Shown here piece after piece: positions 42,059 through 51,304 of a DNA stretch of 64,000 nucleotides. The translations under genes and the position numbers were made by a program. The stretch comes from Promethearchaeota archaeon. Lineage in GTDB: Archaea; Asgardarchaeota; Lokiarchaeia; Sigynarchaeales; SOKP01. The stretch's first letter is position 1. Each line of letters opens with the position of its first letter. The notes beneath the pieces are model-generated. The model saw only the letters and a program-made list of their open reading frames with translations. It was not told the DNA's origin and made no database searches. Location of the stretch: contig JABXKC010000004.1 in assembly GCA_013375495.1 (NCBI GenBank), forward strand, positions 62,001 through 126,000, read 5' to 3'.

Positions 42059-43168
42059 ATGACAATTAAAAATGTTTGTTGTTGGGATTTAGAAGGACCT
42101 ATCAGTGTTCTTGATTTTGCTGCAGAATTAGGCAAGTTACTATGTAATAATTTAAAACTTGGATTACAAAAATATGATTCGGGAGAATTCTATAAGATGT
42201 TATCAAAGTACGATGATTACCTAATTGAAGTCCCGGGAATTAAAGAAGAATTAAATATACCTGATTACCAACCTGGAGATACCTTAAGGTTAATAGCGCC
42301 ATTATATATGACTTCTTTTTCCGACGAAGACCTAGTAAGATTAGCCAAACGAAATCTGGGACTATTACCGGGGTGCAAAGATCTTATGGAATGGCTCCAT
42401 AAAGATTGGGATGTCTATATTATATCTACAAGCTATTCTCATTTTGCCTATAATATAGCCGAAGCGTTAAAAATTCCTTACGATCATGTTTTTTGTACAG
42501 AATTAAATATTAAAAGCGCTAATGAAGAGTTTCATAACATTAAGAACGAAGTCGATAAACTAGTGAAAAACATTTTCCAGAAGTTTATAGTGAATAATAA
42601 AAACTTAAAAGTAGTAATAAAAGATTTGAATGAATTTTTCTGGAAAACAGAAGAATCAGATTATCTTAAGGCTATGAACTTAATTAAAGTGCGAGGAGGA
42701 AAGAGAAAAGAATTGGCAGTTGAAACTATTTCCAAACAAACACACATTCCAATTTCGGAATTAGTAGTGCTAGGCGATTCAATCACGGATATAAATATGC
42801 TTCAAAGATTAAAAGATGAAGATGGTGTAGCAGTCTCTTTTAACGGTAATCGTTTTACAGTTAATCGCGCGAATATCGCAATTACAACTCCAAATAATTT
42901 AGGAACGTTACCCATTTTTAAATATAAGGATAAGATTGAGCCATTTCTTGAATCTTGGGAGTTTCTATATAACAAATTCAAAAATAATCCTCAAAACATT
43001 CCAGATGGTTTAATTTCAAAAGAAATCAAAAGAATTTTTATCAAATATCAATTTGTTCCTGAACTTGAGAACTTGAAAAACAAAACTAAAGATGAACTTG
43101 ATTTAATTATCACAAAACATGAAATGATGAGAAAAAAAGTTCGAGGTTGGGTAGGAAATTTAGGGTGA
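42059..43168 (+). CDS. HAD-superfamily phosphatase
   Basis: The 369-residue protein has HAD motifs: motif I CWDLEGPISV (nucleophile Asp followed by Glu where most have Asp), motif II in YIISTSYSHFAYN, and motif IV VLGDSITDINMLQ. The cap is large, with a helical insert (ANEEFHNIKNEVDKLVKN). It should be a cytoplasmic phosphatase of unknown substrate. Its last codons overlap the end of the gene at 43160 on the other strand by nine bases. Confidence 0.75.
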   Translation: MTIKNVCCWDLEGPISVLDFAAELGKLLCNNLKLGLQKYDSGEFYKMLSKYDDYLIEVPGIKEELNIPDYQPGDTLRLIAPLYMTSFSDEDLVRLAKRNLGLLPGCKDLMEWLHKDWDVYIISTSYSHFAYNIAEALKIPYDHVFCTELNIKSANEEFHNIKNEVDKLVKNIFQKFIVNNKNLKVVIKDLNEFFWKTEESDYLKAMNLIKVRGGKRKELAVETISKQTHIPISELVVLGDSITDINMLQRLKDEDGVAVSFNGNRFTVNRANIAITTPNNLGTLPIFKYKDKIEPFLESWEFLYNKFKNNPQNIPDGLISKEIKRIFIKYQFVPELENLKNKTKDELDLIITKHEMMRKKVRGWVGNLG

Positions 43169-43768
43169 ATCCAATTTATTTTGATCTCTAAAATTTTTTT
43201 CATAAAACCTTTTTCCTTTTATTAAATCTAATAAAAAAAGACTGTAATGAAACCTATGCTTAATGAAAATTTTTAAAGCAATTACAAATAAGATAAATAC
43301 GAAAGTAGCAATAAAATTAAAGGGGAATGGATTAATAATTAAAAAGATACTAGGGGTATAGAAGGATAGTGATTCAATAATTCGTCTTCTATTATTTTCA
43401 ATAAATTTATTTTCTTCTAAACTCAGATAGCAATTACAACAAATTAAGGGCATATTCATATTAAACTTGACTTCAAAATAGATCTTTTGTATTATAGTCA
43501 ACATTCTATCGATTTTGTTTCCACAAAGATTGCATTGAAAGCGAGACCTGTTTAATCTATCTAATTCAATTTTATCGATTTCAGATCTGGGAAAATAACA
43601 ATCATCGTTTATATAATGTGCACATGATTTGCATGTTAATTGTTTTTCCATCTGAAGTTCCTCTAGATGGGTCATAGGTGGCCGAAGAAATTGAGGATAT
43701 TTTGAATGAGATTGACAAATTACTCGTCCTTTCTCGTCGATCTCAAAAGAAGGTTCAATAACAACCAT
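43160..43768 (-). CDS. Zinc-finger protein with C-terminal membrane helix
   Basis: The 202-residue protein has paired Cys motifs (CKSCAHYINDDC; CNLCGNKI...CCNCY), consistent with two zinc sites. A hydrophobic segment (FIATFVFILFVIALKIFI) and a basic tail follow. It is convergent with the HAD gene and overlaps it by nine bases. It is probably a membrane-attached zinc protein. Function unknown. Confidence 0.6.
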   Translation of the reverse strand: MVVIEPSFEIDEKGRVICQSHSKYPQFLRPPMTHLEELQMEKQLTCKSCAHYINDDCYFPRSEIDKIELDRLNRSRFQCNLCGNKIDRMLTIIQKIYFEVKFNMNMPLICCNCYLSLEENKFIENNRRRIIESLSFYTPSIFLIINPFPFNFIATFVFILFVIALKIFIKHRFHYSLFLLDLIKGKRFYEKNFRDQNKLDSP

Positions 43769-43926
43769 TATATCATTTAAAAATTATTAACATATTAAAG
43801 ATCGGAAAATTCTCTTTAATTTTTTTATACTACAATTTTAAGGAAAGAATAACATTATTAAAAATCTTTACTAGAATATAAATTAGGAACTTTATATCTT
43901 ATAAGTCTAAGAGGTTTTAGCTAGAA

Positions 43927-44040
43927 ATGGCTTCAAGTTTTGATTTTGGGTATAATACAAGGCAAGTCCTACAAAATGGTTTTGATGATCTATATTCTGT
44001 TTTAAATATATACTATAAAGGTGAAAATGTAAATGTCTAA
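43927..44040 (+). CDS. 37-residue leader ORF overlapping the histidine kinase start
   Basis: ATG at 43927 opens a frame ending TAA at 44040, giving MASSFDFGYNTRQVLQNGFD and 17 more residues. The kinase ATG (44033) lies in the last eight bases of this frame in another phase, so the kinase ribosome site (GGTGA at 44020) is inside the small ORF. This arrangement suggests translational coupling. No known peptide family. It could also be a chance frame. Confidence 0.4.
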   Translation: MASSFDFGYNTRQVLQNGFDDLYSVLNIYYKGENVNV

Positions 44041-46396
44041 CGAAGAACTAATGGCAAAAAATAAAGAATTGGAAGAGAAATTACAAGAACGTAATAAAGT
44101 GCTAAGAGATTTAGAAGAAAAATTTAAAACAATTGCGGAAAACTCTCTAATGGGAATTGCGATTATCCAGGACAATAAAATCAAGTATGTTAACAAACAG
44201 TCCACAGATTTAACGGGATATACCGTTGATGAGACTAAAGAATTAAATCCAATAAAAATTTTCGAATCCATACATCCAAAAGATAGAATATGGGTTTTAG
44301 AACAATTACAGAAAAAACAAAGTGGTGTGAAGGATTATTTAACAAACTATCAGTATCGAATCATTAATAAATCTGGAGAGATTAGATGGTTAGATAATTA
44401 TTCGAAAACTGTGGATTACATGGGCAAGCCTGCAGATATGGTCTCGTTTATAGATATCACGGAGCGTAAAAATGCAGAACAAAGGTTAAGAGAGTCGGAA
44501 GAAATGTTTAGGACTATAGCTGAGTATTCAGATATTGGTATTACAGTCATTCAAGACGAAAAAATACAGTATGCTAACGAGGCGATGTCAAGAATCAATG
44601 GATATACTATACAAGAGATGATGGACTGGGAATTGACTGAATTGGTTGAACATGTATATATCGAAGATCGCGAAAAAGCTAAAAATCGTCTTAAGGGAAG
44701 ACTTACTGGAAAATTAAATGTACCTATTGCAAGCATATATAAAATAACCACTAAAGGCGGAGATATCAAATTGATTGAAACCTACAGCAAAACTATTACC
44801 TATCAAAACAAATTTGCAGATTTGGCGCTAATTATAGATGCTACATATCAAAGAAAATCTCAAAATAAGTTAAAGGAATCAGAAGAAAAATATCGTTCCT
44901 TGTTTGAAAATATGAATACAGCCTTTGCATATCATGAGGTAGTAGTCGATAAAAACAACAAACCAATCGATTACAGATATATTGAAGCAAACCCTCAATT
45001 TGAAGAAATGACTGGTTTAAAAGTAAGTGAAATAATCGGAAAGACCGTAACCGAAACACTACCTGGAATTGAAAACGATCCTGCGGATTGGATAGGAAAG
45101 TTTGGTAAAATTGGTCTCACAGGAGAGCCTTTAACTGTAGAAGATTATTCAAAAGAACTCGATCGTTGGTACAAAGTTTCGGGATATTCACCTAAAAAAG
45201 GGTATTTTGCTGTTACTTTTAACGATATTACTGATATTAAACGAGCTGAAATAAAAATAAAAGAATCTGAAGAAAAATATCGCCATTTATACGAGAATTC
45301 TCCATTTAGTATCGTACTTTTAGATTATGAAGGCAAAATTATAGATATGAATACGAAGACAACAGAAATATTTGGTTACAAAAAAGAAGATATTATTGAT
45401 AAAAATTATTTAACTCTCGCTGGAATCTTTCCTAAAGAAACAATACCGGGGTTGAGATTGGCTCAGGATTTAATATCTAAAGGAGACCCCTCTAATCCAG
45501 TTATGAAACCTCAAATCACCGAAATTTTTAATAAAGAGAAAAAATTGAAGTGGGTTGAATCGGAATTGTCTAGAATCAAAATAGGTGGTGTACTAATGAT
45601 TCAAGCAATAATACAAGATATTACAGAAAAAAAATTCGCCGAAGAAAAATTAAAAGAATCTGAACGAATATTAAGACAACAAAATATTGAATTGAAAGAA
45701 TTAGATAGATTAAAAACAGATTTTATCAGTATTGCAGCTCACGATTTGAAAACCCCATTAATTTCTGTAGGAGGTTTTATTGACTTGATACTCTTAAGAG
45801 AAAAAGAATTGAAAAAAGAGGTTAAAGAGGATTTAAATAGGGTTTTGAATAATGTAAAACGGTTAGAACGGTATATCAATCGATTGTTAGATGTGATGAA
45901 AATCGAAGCAAAAAAAGTTGAATTGGTTAAAAGAGAAGAAAGCATTCATAACATTATAAATAACTGTCTTTCTGATTTGGAATTTCAAATTGGACAGAAA
46001 AATTTAACTATTAACCTTGATGTCTCAGAAAATCTTAAATTGATAGTAGATCATTTCAGAATTTCTCAAATTTTTTTGAATCTCCTATCAAATGCTGTCA
46101 AATTTACTCCGAAGGATGGAAAAATTGATATTTCACTTATAGAAGATGATCAGAGTGTTGTTTTTAGTATTAAGGATAACGGAAAAGGCTTAACACCTGA
46201 AGAAATGCAAAAGATATTTGGCAAGTTCGTTACAATAGAACAAGGTGTTGATGGATACTCTACAATAGATAAAGGAAGTGGATTAGGTCTGTATATCGCT
46301 AAAGGATTTATTGAAGCACATGGAGGAAAAATCTGGGTTGAGTCTAAGGGTAGAGATTTGGGTACTGAATTTAGCTTTGTTCTCCCAAAACAGTAA
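44033..46396 (+). CDS. Soluble histidine kinase with four PAS domains
   Basis: The 787-residue protein has an N-terminal coiled coil, then four PAS units (about 28-135, 150-265, 285-395, 415-535; marks include GIAIIQDNKIKYVN, GITVIQDEKIQYAN, NTAFAYHEVVV, PFSIVLLDYEGKI). The HisKA domain has the phospho-acceptor His in ISIAAHDLKTPL (about 569), and the HATPase has FLNLLSNAVKFTP and GSGLGLYIAKGF. It has no membrane segment. It should sense a cytoplasmic or membrane-permeant signal and phosphorylate a response regulator, none of which is nearby. Confidence 0.92.
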   Translation: MSNEELMAKNKELEEKLQERNKVLRDLEEKFKTIAENSLMGIAIIQDNKIKYVNKQSTDLTGYTVDETKELNPIKIFESIHPKDRIWVLEQLQKKQSGVKDYLTNYQYRIINKSGEIRWLDNYSKTVDYMGKPADMVSFIDITERKNAEQRLRESEEMFRTIAEYSDIGITVIQDEKIQYANEAMSRINGYTIQEMMDWELTELVEHVYIEDREKAKNRLKGRLTGKLNVPIASIYKITTKGGDIKLIETYSKTITYQNKFADLALIIDATYQRKSQNKLKESEEKYRSLFENMNTAFAYHEVVVDKNNKPIDYRYIEANPQFEEMTGLKVSEIIGKTVTETLPGIENDPADWIGKFGKIGLTGEPLTVEDYSKELDRWYKVSGYSPKKGYFAVTFNDITDIKRAEIKIKESEEKYRHLYENSPFSIVLLDYEGKIIDMNTKTTEIFGYKKEDIIDKNYLTLAGIFPKETIPGLRLAQDLISKGDPSNPVMKPQITEIFNKEKKLKWVESELSRIKIGGVLMIQAIIQDITEKKFAEEKLKESERILRQQNIELKELDRLKTDFISIAAHDLKTPLISVGGFIDLILLREKELKKEVKEDLNRVLNNVKRLERYINRLLDVMKIEAKKVELVKREESIHNIINNCLSDLEFQIGQKNLTINLDVSENLKLIVDHFRISQIFLNLLSNAVKFTPKDGKIDISLIEDDQSVVFSIKDNGKGLTPEEMQKIFGKFVTIEQGVDGYSTIDKGSGLGLYIAKGFIEAHGGKIWVESKGRDLGTEFSFVLPKQ

Positions 46397-46582
46397 ATCT
46401 ATTTTTTTAAATTTCAGAGCAAAGTTAATATCTACAATGGAAAATTATTATAAGCTGAATTTTCTTATTCAAATTTGAGAACATTATTTAGCATCAATTA
46501 GAAATATATAAATCTATTGTTATTTATAAATCTTTGAAGTAATAATAATCTAAATTATGTATGGCATAAAACCAAAAATCTA

Positions 46583-48769
46583 ATGCCGACTTTAATAATT
46601 TCTGAAAAAAATAAAGCTGCCAAAGGAATCGCAGAAGCGTTAGGACCTGTCACTGTTATAAACAAAACAAAATTCCTAAAAGTCTATCAAATACCTTCCA
46701 AGAACATTTATGTTGTTCCTCTTAGAGGGCATATCTTAGAGTATAGAAATACCGCTCAATATAAAAGCTGGACTAAAACAGATCCAAGAGAAATCATTAC
46801 AAATCCAAAATCAATCGATAAAGTAGCTATAAGTTATGCTAATCCATATATTAAAGCTTTAATCGAGTATTCTAAGCTCTGTGACGAATGTGTGATTGCA
46901 ACTGATGCTGACATTGAAGGGTGTAATATTGGACTTTTTGACGCCTTACCCTTTGTAACTAAGGCTAATAGGAATATTCAAGTGAACCAATTATGGTTAA
47001 GTTCATTAGAAAAAAAGGAGATTATTTCAAAATATAGAAATTTAATTCCTCCTAAGTGGAGTTGGGGAGAATCTGGAGAGGCAAGAGCGATTATCGACGC
47101 AGTTATCGGATTCTCAAGTACTAGAGAAGTCACTAATACATTTCAACCAATATTAAAAGAGATTCATAATAAATTTGTATCGATAGGAAGAGTACAAACA
47201 TCGTTACTCTATTTAATATATTTAAGAGATCTTGAGATCGAACAATTTGTTCCGGAACTGTACTGGACAATTACGGCCAATTTAGAACATAAAAATCATA
47301 CCATTAAGGCTGTGCACATTAAGAATCCTTTTATCAAGGAGAAGGAATCCGAAGCGAAAGCTATATTCCAAAAAATTAAAAACGAGAAAGTCGCTATAAT
47401 TTTAAACAATACAAAAGAATCCGTTGTAATTAATCCACCTACACCGTTAAACACTTCTAAAGCTCTTGTATTATTAACAAAAACTTTAAGAATTAGCGCA
47501 AAAGCTGCTATGAATACTATGAATTCGCTCTACTTAAATCAAATTATTTCTTATCCAAGAACTGACAGCGATAGATATAGTCCAAATTTTGACCATATTC
47601 AATACCTTAAAAATTTCAAACCACACACTAACTACGGACCCTACACAATAAATCTATTTAAAGAAAATCGAATGAATCCAACAATCGGAAAAGTTGATGC
47701 CGGAGACCATCCACCCATTACTCCATTGGTAAGTTTAGAGCAAAAAAGCTTAAAATTTGAAAACGATTTAGAGAAAAAAGTATACGATATTTTAGCGCGA
47801 CATTATTTAGCCCTTTTCGGTAAACATGCAAAAGAATTAAGGACAAAATTAAAGTTGTCAATTAAAGATGAAGTATTTACTTCTCAAATCGTGGCATTAA
47901 CCTATAGTGGATTCTATGAAATCGCTCCATTTTTAAAAAAAGTTTATCAACCGTTATTTGAGATTCAAACTAGAAATCTTTCAGTTAATAAAATTCTTTT
48001 GAGTGAAAAAGAAACACAACCTCCACCCCATTACACAGATACAACTATATTAAAGCTAATGGAGAGAAAACATCTAGGAACAAAATCTACTCGCCCTACA
48101 ATAATTAAGATTCTGGTAGATCGCAAATTAACTTATAGAGTTGCGAGAAATCGCTTTAAAATAACTGAATGGGGTAAATTTCTTATAAGTGAATTAATCA
48201 AAGTGTGGCTACCATTTTTAAAGCCTGAGTTTACCCGATTTGTTGAAAAGTTACTCGAAGATGTCAAAGAAAATAGGAAGACAATGGATAGCGTGATAAA
48301 TACAGTAAAAAAATTATTTCTCGATTTGTTTGATAAATTCCGCAATAACAAAAATGCTATAACTTTCCAGTTTGATAGTGTGAAAGCTAATTTAAAGACA
48401 GCAATGCAACAGAATTCCACAAGCAAAAATTTTCCTCAAACTACTTCTAAATGCCCAGCTTGTAAAGTAAATCCAATGAAATTAGTCACGACTTCACAAA
48501 AGAGAAGGTTTCTTGCGTGTTCTGATAGAAGTTGTAAGACATATTTGTCAGTACCCAAAGCTGGAAGGATTACCATATTAGAATCTACGACTTGTCTAAA
48601 GTGCGGTTTTGATGTTATCAAAATTTTAAAAAGGAAGAATAATAAAAGTACTGTTTATTATATTTGTCCGAGATGTTGGAGCGAAAGTTTTAAAGAAGGA
48701 ACTAATGGATTCTGTTCTGCTTGCGAAAACTTTCAAATTTCTAAAGATCAGTGCGTAAAAAGAAATTAA
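46583..48769 (+). CDS. topA: DNA topoisomerase IA (archaeal type)
   Basis: The 728-residue protein starts with a Toprim domain: TLIISEKNKAAKGIAEALG (Glu), ATDADIEGCNIG with DxDxE. The catalytic Tyr is in IISYPRTDSDRY. VSIGRVQTSLLYLI and RAIIDAVIGFSSTREVTN are conserved core segments. The C-terminus has zinc ribbons (CPACKVNPMK...CSDRSC; CLKCGFDV...CPRCW). It relaxes negatively supercoiled DNA. No helicase domain is attached, so it is not reverse gyrase. Confidence 0.95.
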   Translation: MPTLIISEKNKAAKGIAEALGPVTVINKTKFLKVYQIPSKNIYVVPLRGHILEYRNTAQYKSWTKTDPREIITNPKSIDKVAISYANPYIKALIEYSKLCDECVIATDADIEGCNIGLFDALPFVTKANRNIQVNQLWLSSLEKKEIISKYRNLIPPKWSWGESGEARAIIDAVIGFSSTREVTNTFQPILKEIHNKFVSIGRVQTSLLYLIYLRDLEIEQFVPELYWTITANLEHKNHTIKAVHIKNPFIKEKESEAKAIFQKIKNEKVAIILNNTKESVVINPPTPLNTSKALVLLTKTLRISAKAAMNTMNSLYLNQIISYPRTDSDRYSPNFDHIQYLKNFKPHTNYGPYTINLFKENRMNPTIGKVDAGDHPPITPLVSLEQKSLKFENDLEKKVYDILARHYLALFGKHAKELRTKLKLSIKDEVFTSQIVALTYSGFYEIAPFLKKVYQPLFEIQTRNLSVNKILLSEKETQPPPHYTDTTILKLMERKHLGTKSTRPTIIKILVDRKLTYRVARNRFKITEWGKFLISELIKVWLPFLKPEFTRFVEKLLEDVKENRKTMDSVINTVKKLFLDLFDKFRNNKNAITFQFDSVKANLKTAMQQNSTSKNFPQTTSKCPACKVNPMKLVTTSQKRRFLACSDRSCKTYLSVPKAGRITILESTTCLKCGFDVIKILKRKNNKSTVYYICPRCWSESFKEGTNGFCSACENFQISKDQCVKRN

Positions 48770-48790
48770 AAAAAGATTGTTGATTAAAAA

Positions 48791-49156
48791 TTAGTCCATT
48801 TTAAAACTATATTTGTTGTAGGCAGCTCGAGTAAGACCTACATAATTATCTGATATTCTATAAGACAATTTCCCATTTATCACTTTTCTTTCGACATAAT
48901 CGTTTTTTAAGTGATGGTTTAAAGAATGAATCATTGTCCCTAAGGTTACAGCACCCATGTATTTCATTTTTTGTTTGGCTACTCTAATTAAGTCCAACTC
49001 CGAGTGCCAATTTCCGTCGAGTAAGGACATTAAAATTTCGTTTTTTACGGGAGTTTTAATGTTCTTTAATTTATTAAATAACTGAGAATAATCAGGTTTA
49101 TAGTACTTTTTTAAGATTTTCGTTTGTTCAAAACTCGTATTTTGAGGACCTTCCAT
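48791..49156 (-). CDS. Winged-helix DNA-binding protein
   Basis: The 121-residue protein has one winged-helix unit (KNEILMSLLDGNWHSELDLIRVAKQK and MGAVTLGTMIHSLNHHL, followed by VERKVINGKLSYRISD). There is no effector domain, so it is likely a small transcription regulator. It is convergent with topA. Confidence 0.6.
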   Translation of the reverse strand: MEGPQNTSFEQTKILKKYYKPDYSQLFNKLKNIKTPVKNEILMSLLDGNWHSELDLIRVAKQKMKYMGAVTLGTMIHSLNHHLKNDYVERKVINGKLSYRISDNYVGLTRAAYNKYSFKMD

Positions 49157-49288
49157 TTTTTAACACTCTACTTAAGATAAAATTTTACTAAGATATAATA
49201 CCAGAATAATATTTTTATAAAACTGTAATACGCTTGTAATATTACTATGATACTTTCAAAACTAGAGGTTTGTATTTTAAGCAAGAAT

Positions 49289-50404
49289 TCATAAAAGATC
49301 ATCAGGAATGCCTTCGTTGAAATATTTCTCTCTAGTTATCCAGTTTTGTTCAAATTCAGGGATCATAGCTAAGATTGATCCTCCAACCCACACTGAGAAA
49401 ATACGTTCCCGAGGAGCTATTATTTTAATGACCTGACTTTTTTTATTTCGGCGAGCTAGTTCAATTTCTAATTCTTGATAAATTCGAGATTTGATATTAG
49501 GGAACATAGAAGAACCTCCCGATAAAAAAATATTGTTTAATAAATCTGGACGAATGTCAAGGTCGCATATTTCAATAACATCCATTATTGCTTCGGGGAG
49601 AGAAATTTCCTCTAATTCCATCGAGGGATTGAACAATAATTCTGGTACTTCAAACCTCTCTCTAGCTAAAGAAATCGTTGAGCCGTCTGGTAAAGAGTAT
49701 TCTTTTTCGTATTGCTCCACTCTCTTCAAATCTTCCTTATAATCGAGAGACACAAAACACGCTTTTTCCTTTAAAGCTCTTACGAGCTCCCTCCTGATTG
49801 AAGAGTCTGCTGAAAATCCTCTCTCACCTAAAATTTTTTCCATGAATCTCGTTAATGTTCTTCCACCAATATCAAGATGCTTAATTGCGTGATCTAGTTT
49901 ATATCCTTGATAGATTGGAGTAATTCTTGTAAGACTATCCCCGATCTCTACAACTAAACCCGTTTGAAAACCTCCTGCGTATAAAGTAAGCATTGAATCT
50001 AAGACGGGATAGAACGCATTACATTGATACTTTTCTAAGAATAATTCAAACAATTTTTTTAAATCGCTGTGAGGAAATAAAGGATGTACAGCAAATAATA
50101 CGTTAACTAAGCTCGGATCTACTCTTAAATTGTAAAAAATGTAATCAATTATTTTTTCAAACGAAAGCCAATCCTGAATTATCCCTTTATTTATTGGGTA
50201 AAAAATCTTATACAAACCAATGGATTGGATTTCATCTCCTACGTAAAAATCGTCTTTTCTAATACCTGCATATTCGTAATCAATCTGTCTATATTTTGGA
50301 GTTCCTACTATCGTGAAGAAAACTTGAGATGGCATATCTTCACCCGCAAATCCTGCTTTGGCCGAAAATTGCCCAATATCTAAAACAACAGTAAGATTTC
50401 CCAT
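49289..50404 (-). CDS. Actin-family protein
   Basis: The 371-residue protein is a eukaryote-like actin homologue of normal length. Visible are LDIGQFSAKAGFAGEDMPSQVF (phosphate 1 loop), the SIVG-like FTIVGTPKYRQ, PINKGIIQDW, HPLFPHSDL (cf. TEAPLNP), VVEIGDSLTRITPIYQGYKLDHAIKHLDIGGRTLTRFM (phosphate 2 and connect 2), IFLSGGSSMFPNIKSR (adenosine motif) and VWVGGSILA. The phosphate 1 loop has DIGQFSAKAG where actins have DNGSGxxKAG. It should bind ATP and may polymerise. It is 37 bases upstream, on the minus strand, of a PIG-L gene and 900 bases from a proline-rich gene. Confidence 0.9.
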   Translation of the reverse strand: MGNLTVVLDIGQFSAKAGFAGEDMPSQVFFTIVGTPKYRQIDYEYAGIRKDDFYVGDEIQSIGLYKIFYPINKGIIQDWLSFEKIIDYIFYNLRVDPSLVNVLFAVHPLFPHSDLKKLFELFLEKYQCNAFYPVLDSMLTLYAGGFQTGLVVEIGDSLTRITPIYQGYKLDHAIKHLDIGGRTLTRFMEKILGERGFSADSSIRRELVRALKEKACFVSLDYKEDLKRVEQYEKEYSLPDGSTISLARERFEVPELLFNPSMELEEISLPEAIMDVIEICDLDIRPDLLNNIFLSGGSSMFPNIKSRIYQELEIELARRNKKSQVIKIIAPRERIFSVWVGGSILAMIPEFEQNWITREKYFNEGIPDDLL

Positions 50405-50441
50405 AATTCCCGCTTTTTTTTTTGATAATAGTTTTTTGGAT

Positions 50442-51188
50442 TTATAATAATAAAAGTTTCAACGGAGTATAAGTAGTTTCAGGTACAAAAGCTTCTCCAT
50501 AAGTTGAATTTATTTCGTTTCCTCTTAAAGTTGCTGTGTCCTCTGCCCATTCTAACACTCGATCTAAAACCTCCTTTTGAGAAAGATAAACAATGTTAAA
50601 GATTTCTTTTTTTTTTTGCCAGTATTTTTCAATATCTACTACTATAAAAACAGAACCTTCGATATATTGGAATTTGCATGAAGGGGATTCGTAGTAATAA
50701 ACTCCTAATGGAGTCCAATTTCTTTTGTACCCTCCATATGCTTTACCCGTAGAACAATGATAAATTGCTTCTTTTGCAATTAATGATAAATTTCTATGAA
50801 CACGGTGGAAATCTGAATAATGAGGAATTAAAATAACTTGAGGCCTAATATCTCTTATTAAATTCGTTATTTCCGAGATATGTTTGCTATTAACATCTAA
50901 ATTAACATATCCTAACTCGATTATATTACATTTCAAAGTTGTCTGAATTAATTCAAGCTCTTGTTTTCTTTGATCTTCAATTTTTGTTTTTTGTTCGCTT
51001 TTAGCGTATCCGCCTAGTCCGCTTGTTGCTACAACTACGAATACTTCAGATCCCAAAGATTGATATTTAAGTATCGTTCCCCCACATGATATTATTTCAT
51101 CATCTGGGTGACCCGCAAAGACTAACATACGTTTAGGAACTACTACAGGAATATCGTCATCGCAAATAATAGAATTGTTATTCTCCAT
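50442..51188 (-). CDS. PIG-L/LmbE-type deacetylase
   Basis: The 248-residue protein has the PIG-L family motifs: LVFAGHPDDEIISCGGTI (zinc-binding HPDDE), VVVATSGLGG and ILIPHYSDFHRVHRN. It should hydrolyse an N-acetyl group from an amino sugar (for example GlcNAc-inositol phosphate or a related lipid head group). It lies between the actin gene and the proline-rich gene on the same strand. Confidence 0.9.
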   Translation of the reverse strand: MENNNSIICDDDIPVVVPKRMLVFAGHPDDEIISCGGTILKYQSLGSEVFVVVATSGLGGYAKSEQKTKIEDQRKQELELIQTTLKCNIIELGYVNLDVNSKHISEITNLIRDIRPQVILIPHYSDFHRVHRNLSLIAKEAIYHCSTGKAYGGYKRNWTPLGVYYYESPSCKFQYIEGSVFIVVDIEKYWQKKKEIFNIVYLSQKEVLDRVLEWAEDTATLRGNEINSTYGEAFVPETTYTPLKLLLL

Positions 51189-51304
51189 CTATATTAAATA
51201 TCTGATAATTTAAAATAAAAAGTTGTTGAATGAAAAAGTGAAAATTAAGAAATTCCTAATATAAAAGATTAAAAGAACTTATAAAATTTAATAAAATCGG
51301 GTTC

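Noticed and set aside
46880..46940. Loss of a catalytic residue in the Toprim DxDxE motif
   Set aside because: The motif reads ATDADIEG, so D, D and E are all kept; the Ile in place of Arg is usual in archaeal enzymes.
46583..48769. Reverse gyrase
   Set aside because: Only the topoisomerase IA part is present, with zinc ribbons; there is no helicase domain.
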